Shown: one piece after another, positions 7,504-7,710 of the stretch
Layout: the number at the start of each line of letters is the position of its first letter
Position numbering within the stretch: position 1 is the first letter of the stretch
NCBI GenBank assembly: GCA_002425245.1
Contig: DILW01000168.1
Location: 1-7,710, forward strand
DNA: 7,710 nt
Direction of reading: 5' to 3'
From: Betaproteobacteria bacterium UBA5582
GTDB lineage: Bacteria; Pseudomonadota; Gammaproteobacteria; Burkholderiales; Rhodocyclaceae
Notes under the pieces: generated by a model
Databases searched by the model: none
What the model was told of the DNA's origin: nothing
Seen by the model: only the letters and a program-made list of their open reading frames with translations
Made by a program: the position numbers and the translations under genes

Positions 7504-7710
7504 ATGAGCCAACCCAACGCGCTGGCGCAAGCCGAATCCCTGCTGCTGACGCCCTTCTCCCTGAGCGAGGCCGACCTGTCGCGGACCTTCGGGCAGATCC
7601 TGACGCATCAGGTCGATTACGCCGACCTCTACTTCCAGTATTCGCGCTCCGAGGCCTGGAGCCTCGACGAGGGCATCGTCAAGTCGGGCAGCTTCAACAT
7701 CGACCAGGGC
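7504..7710 (+). CDS. tldD: TldD, subunit of the TldD/TldE (PmbA) metalloprotease, N-terminal part only
   Basis: The first 69 residues of TldD; the reading frame is open to the window edge and the rest lies beyond it. In the family TldD pairs with TldE (PmbA) to form a zinc-dependent peptidase that processes peptides such as microcin B17 precursor and helps degrade the CcdA antitoxin. The N-terminus matches what I recall of TldD proteins: DYADLYFQ at 38-45, Glu50 and Trp52 in SEAWSL, and GSFNIDQG at 62-69, which leads into the usual glycine-rich turn. The zinc-binding HExxxH-type motif lies much further on and cannot be checked here. It starts nine bases after the amidase stop with a good ribosome site, as third gene of the yhdP operon. 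No tldE/pmbA partner is in view. Confidence 0.93.
   Translation, partial: MSQPNALAQAESLLLTPFSLSEADLSRTFGQILTHQVDYADLYFQYSRSEAWSLDEGIVKSGSFNIDQG

Noticed and set aside
6592..7608. A 338-codon minus-strand open frame spanning the end of yhdP, the amidase and the start of tldD.
   Set aside because: It crosses three genes on the opposite strand, all with family motifs and ribosome sites. Its product is Gln/Ala/Gly-rich with no motif.

Overview
The window is GC-rich, densely coding proteobacterial chromosomal DNA. It holds three complete genes and the start of a fourth. Gene order and protein character suggest a betaproteobacterium, possibly of the Rhodocyclales; this placement rests on recognition of the families and their order, not on a search. 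I see no mobile element, tRNA, rRNA, CRISPR array, prophage trace or abrupt change in base composition.

Layout. Positions 3-2708 on the minus strand encode GlnE, the two-headed glutamine synthetase adenylyltransferase/adenylyl-removing enzyme. A 101-base divergent gap (2709-2809) carries a good sigma-70-like promoter for glnE (TTGCCA, 18-base spacer, TACAAT on the minus strand) and the less clear start signals of the opposite operon. On the plus strand follow a YhdP-family AsmA-like envelope protein (2810-6688, TTG start), a nitrilase-superfamily amidase of the Nit1 type (6685-7494) whose start overlaps the yhdP stop, and the first 69 codons of tldD (from 7504), which runs off the window.

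How the genes work together. glnE belongs to nitrogen control: it sets glutamine synthetase activity in response to PII and glutamine. It is transcribed away from the others and seems to share only the intergenic region with them. The yhdP-nit-tldD cluster is tightly packed (a 4-base overlap, then a 9-base gap) and is almost certainly one transcript. Its members act in different places: phospholipid movement between the membranes (YhdP family), cytosolic amidase repair or clean-up (Nit1 family), and a peptide-processing protease subunit (TldD). The cluster resembles an arrangement I recall from other proteobacteria, so it looks conserved and is not an island.

This is an ordinary core-genome region, and I found no convincing undescribed system. 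The points worth a second look concern start-site choice, the compact divergent control region, a small hairpin at the glnE ribosome binding site, a hydrophobic C-terminal segment in the YhdP protein, and the unexplained coupling of the amidase to its neighbours.
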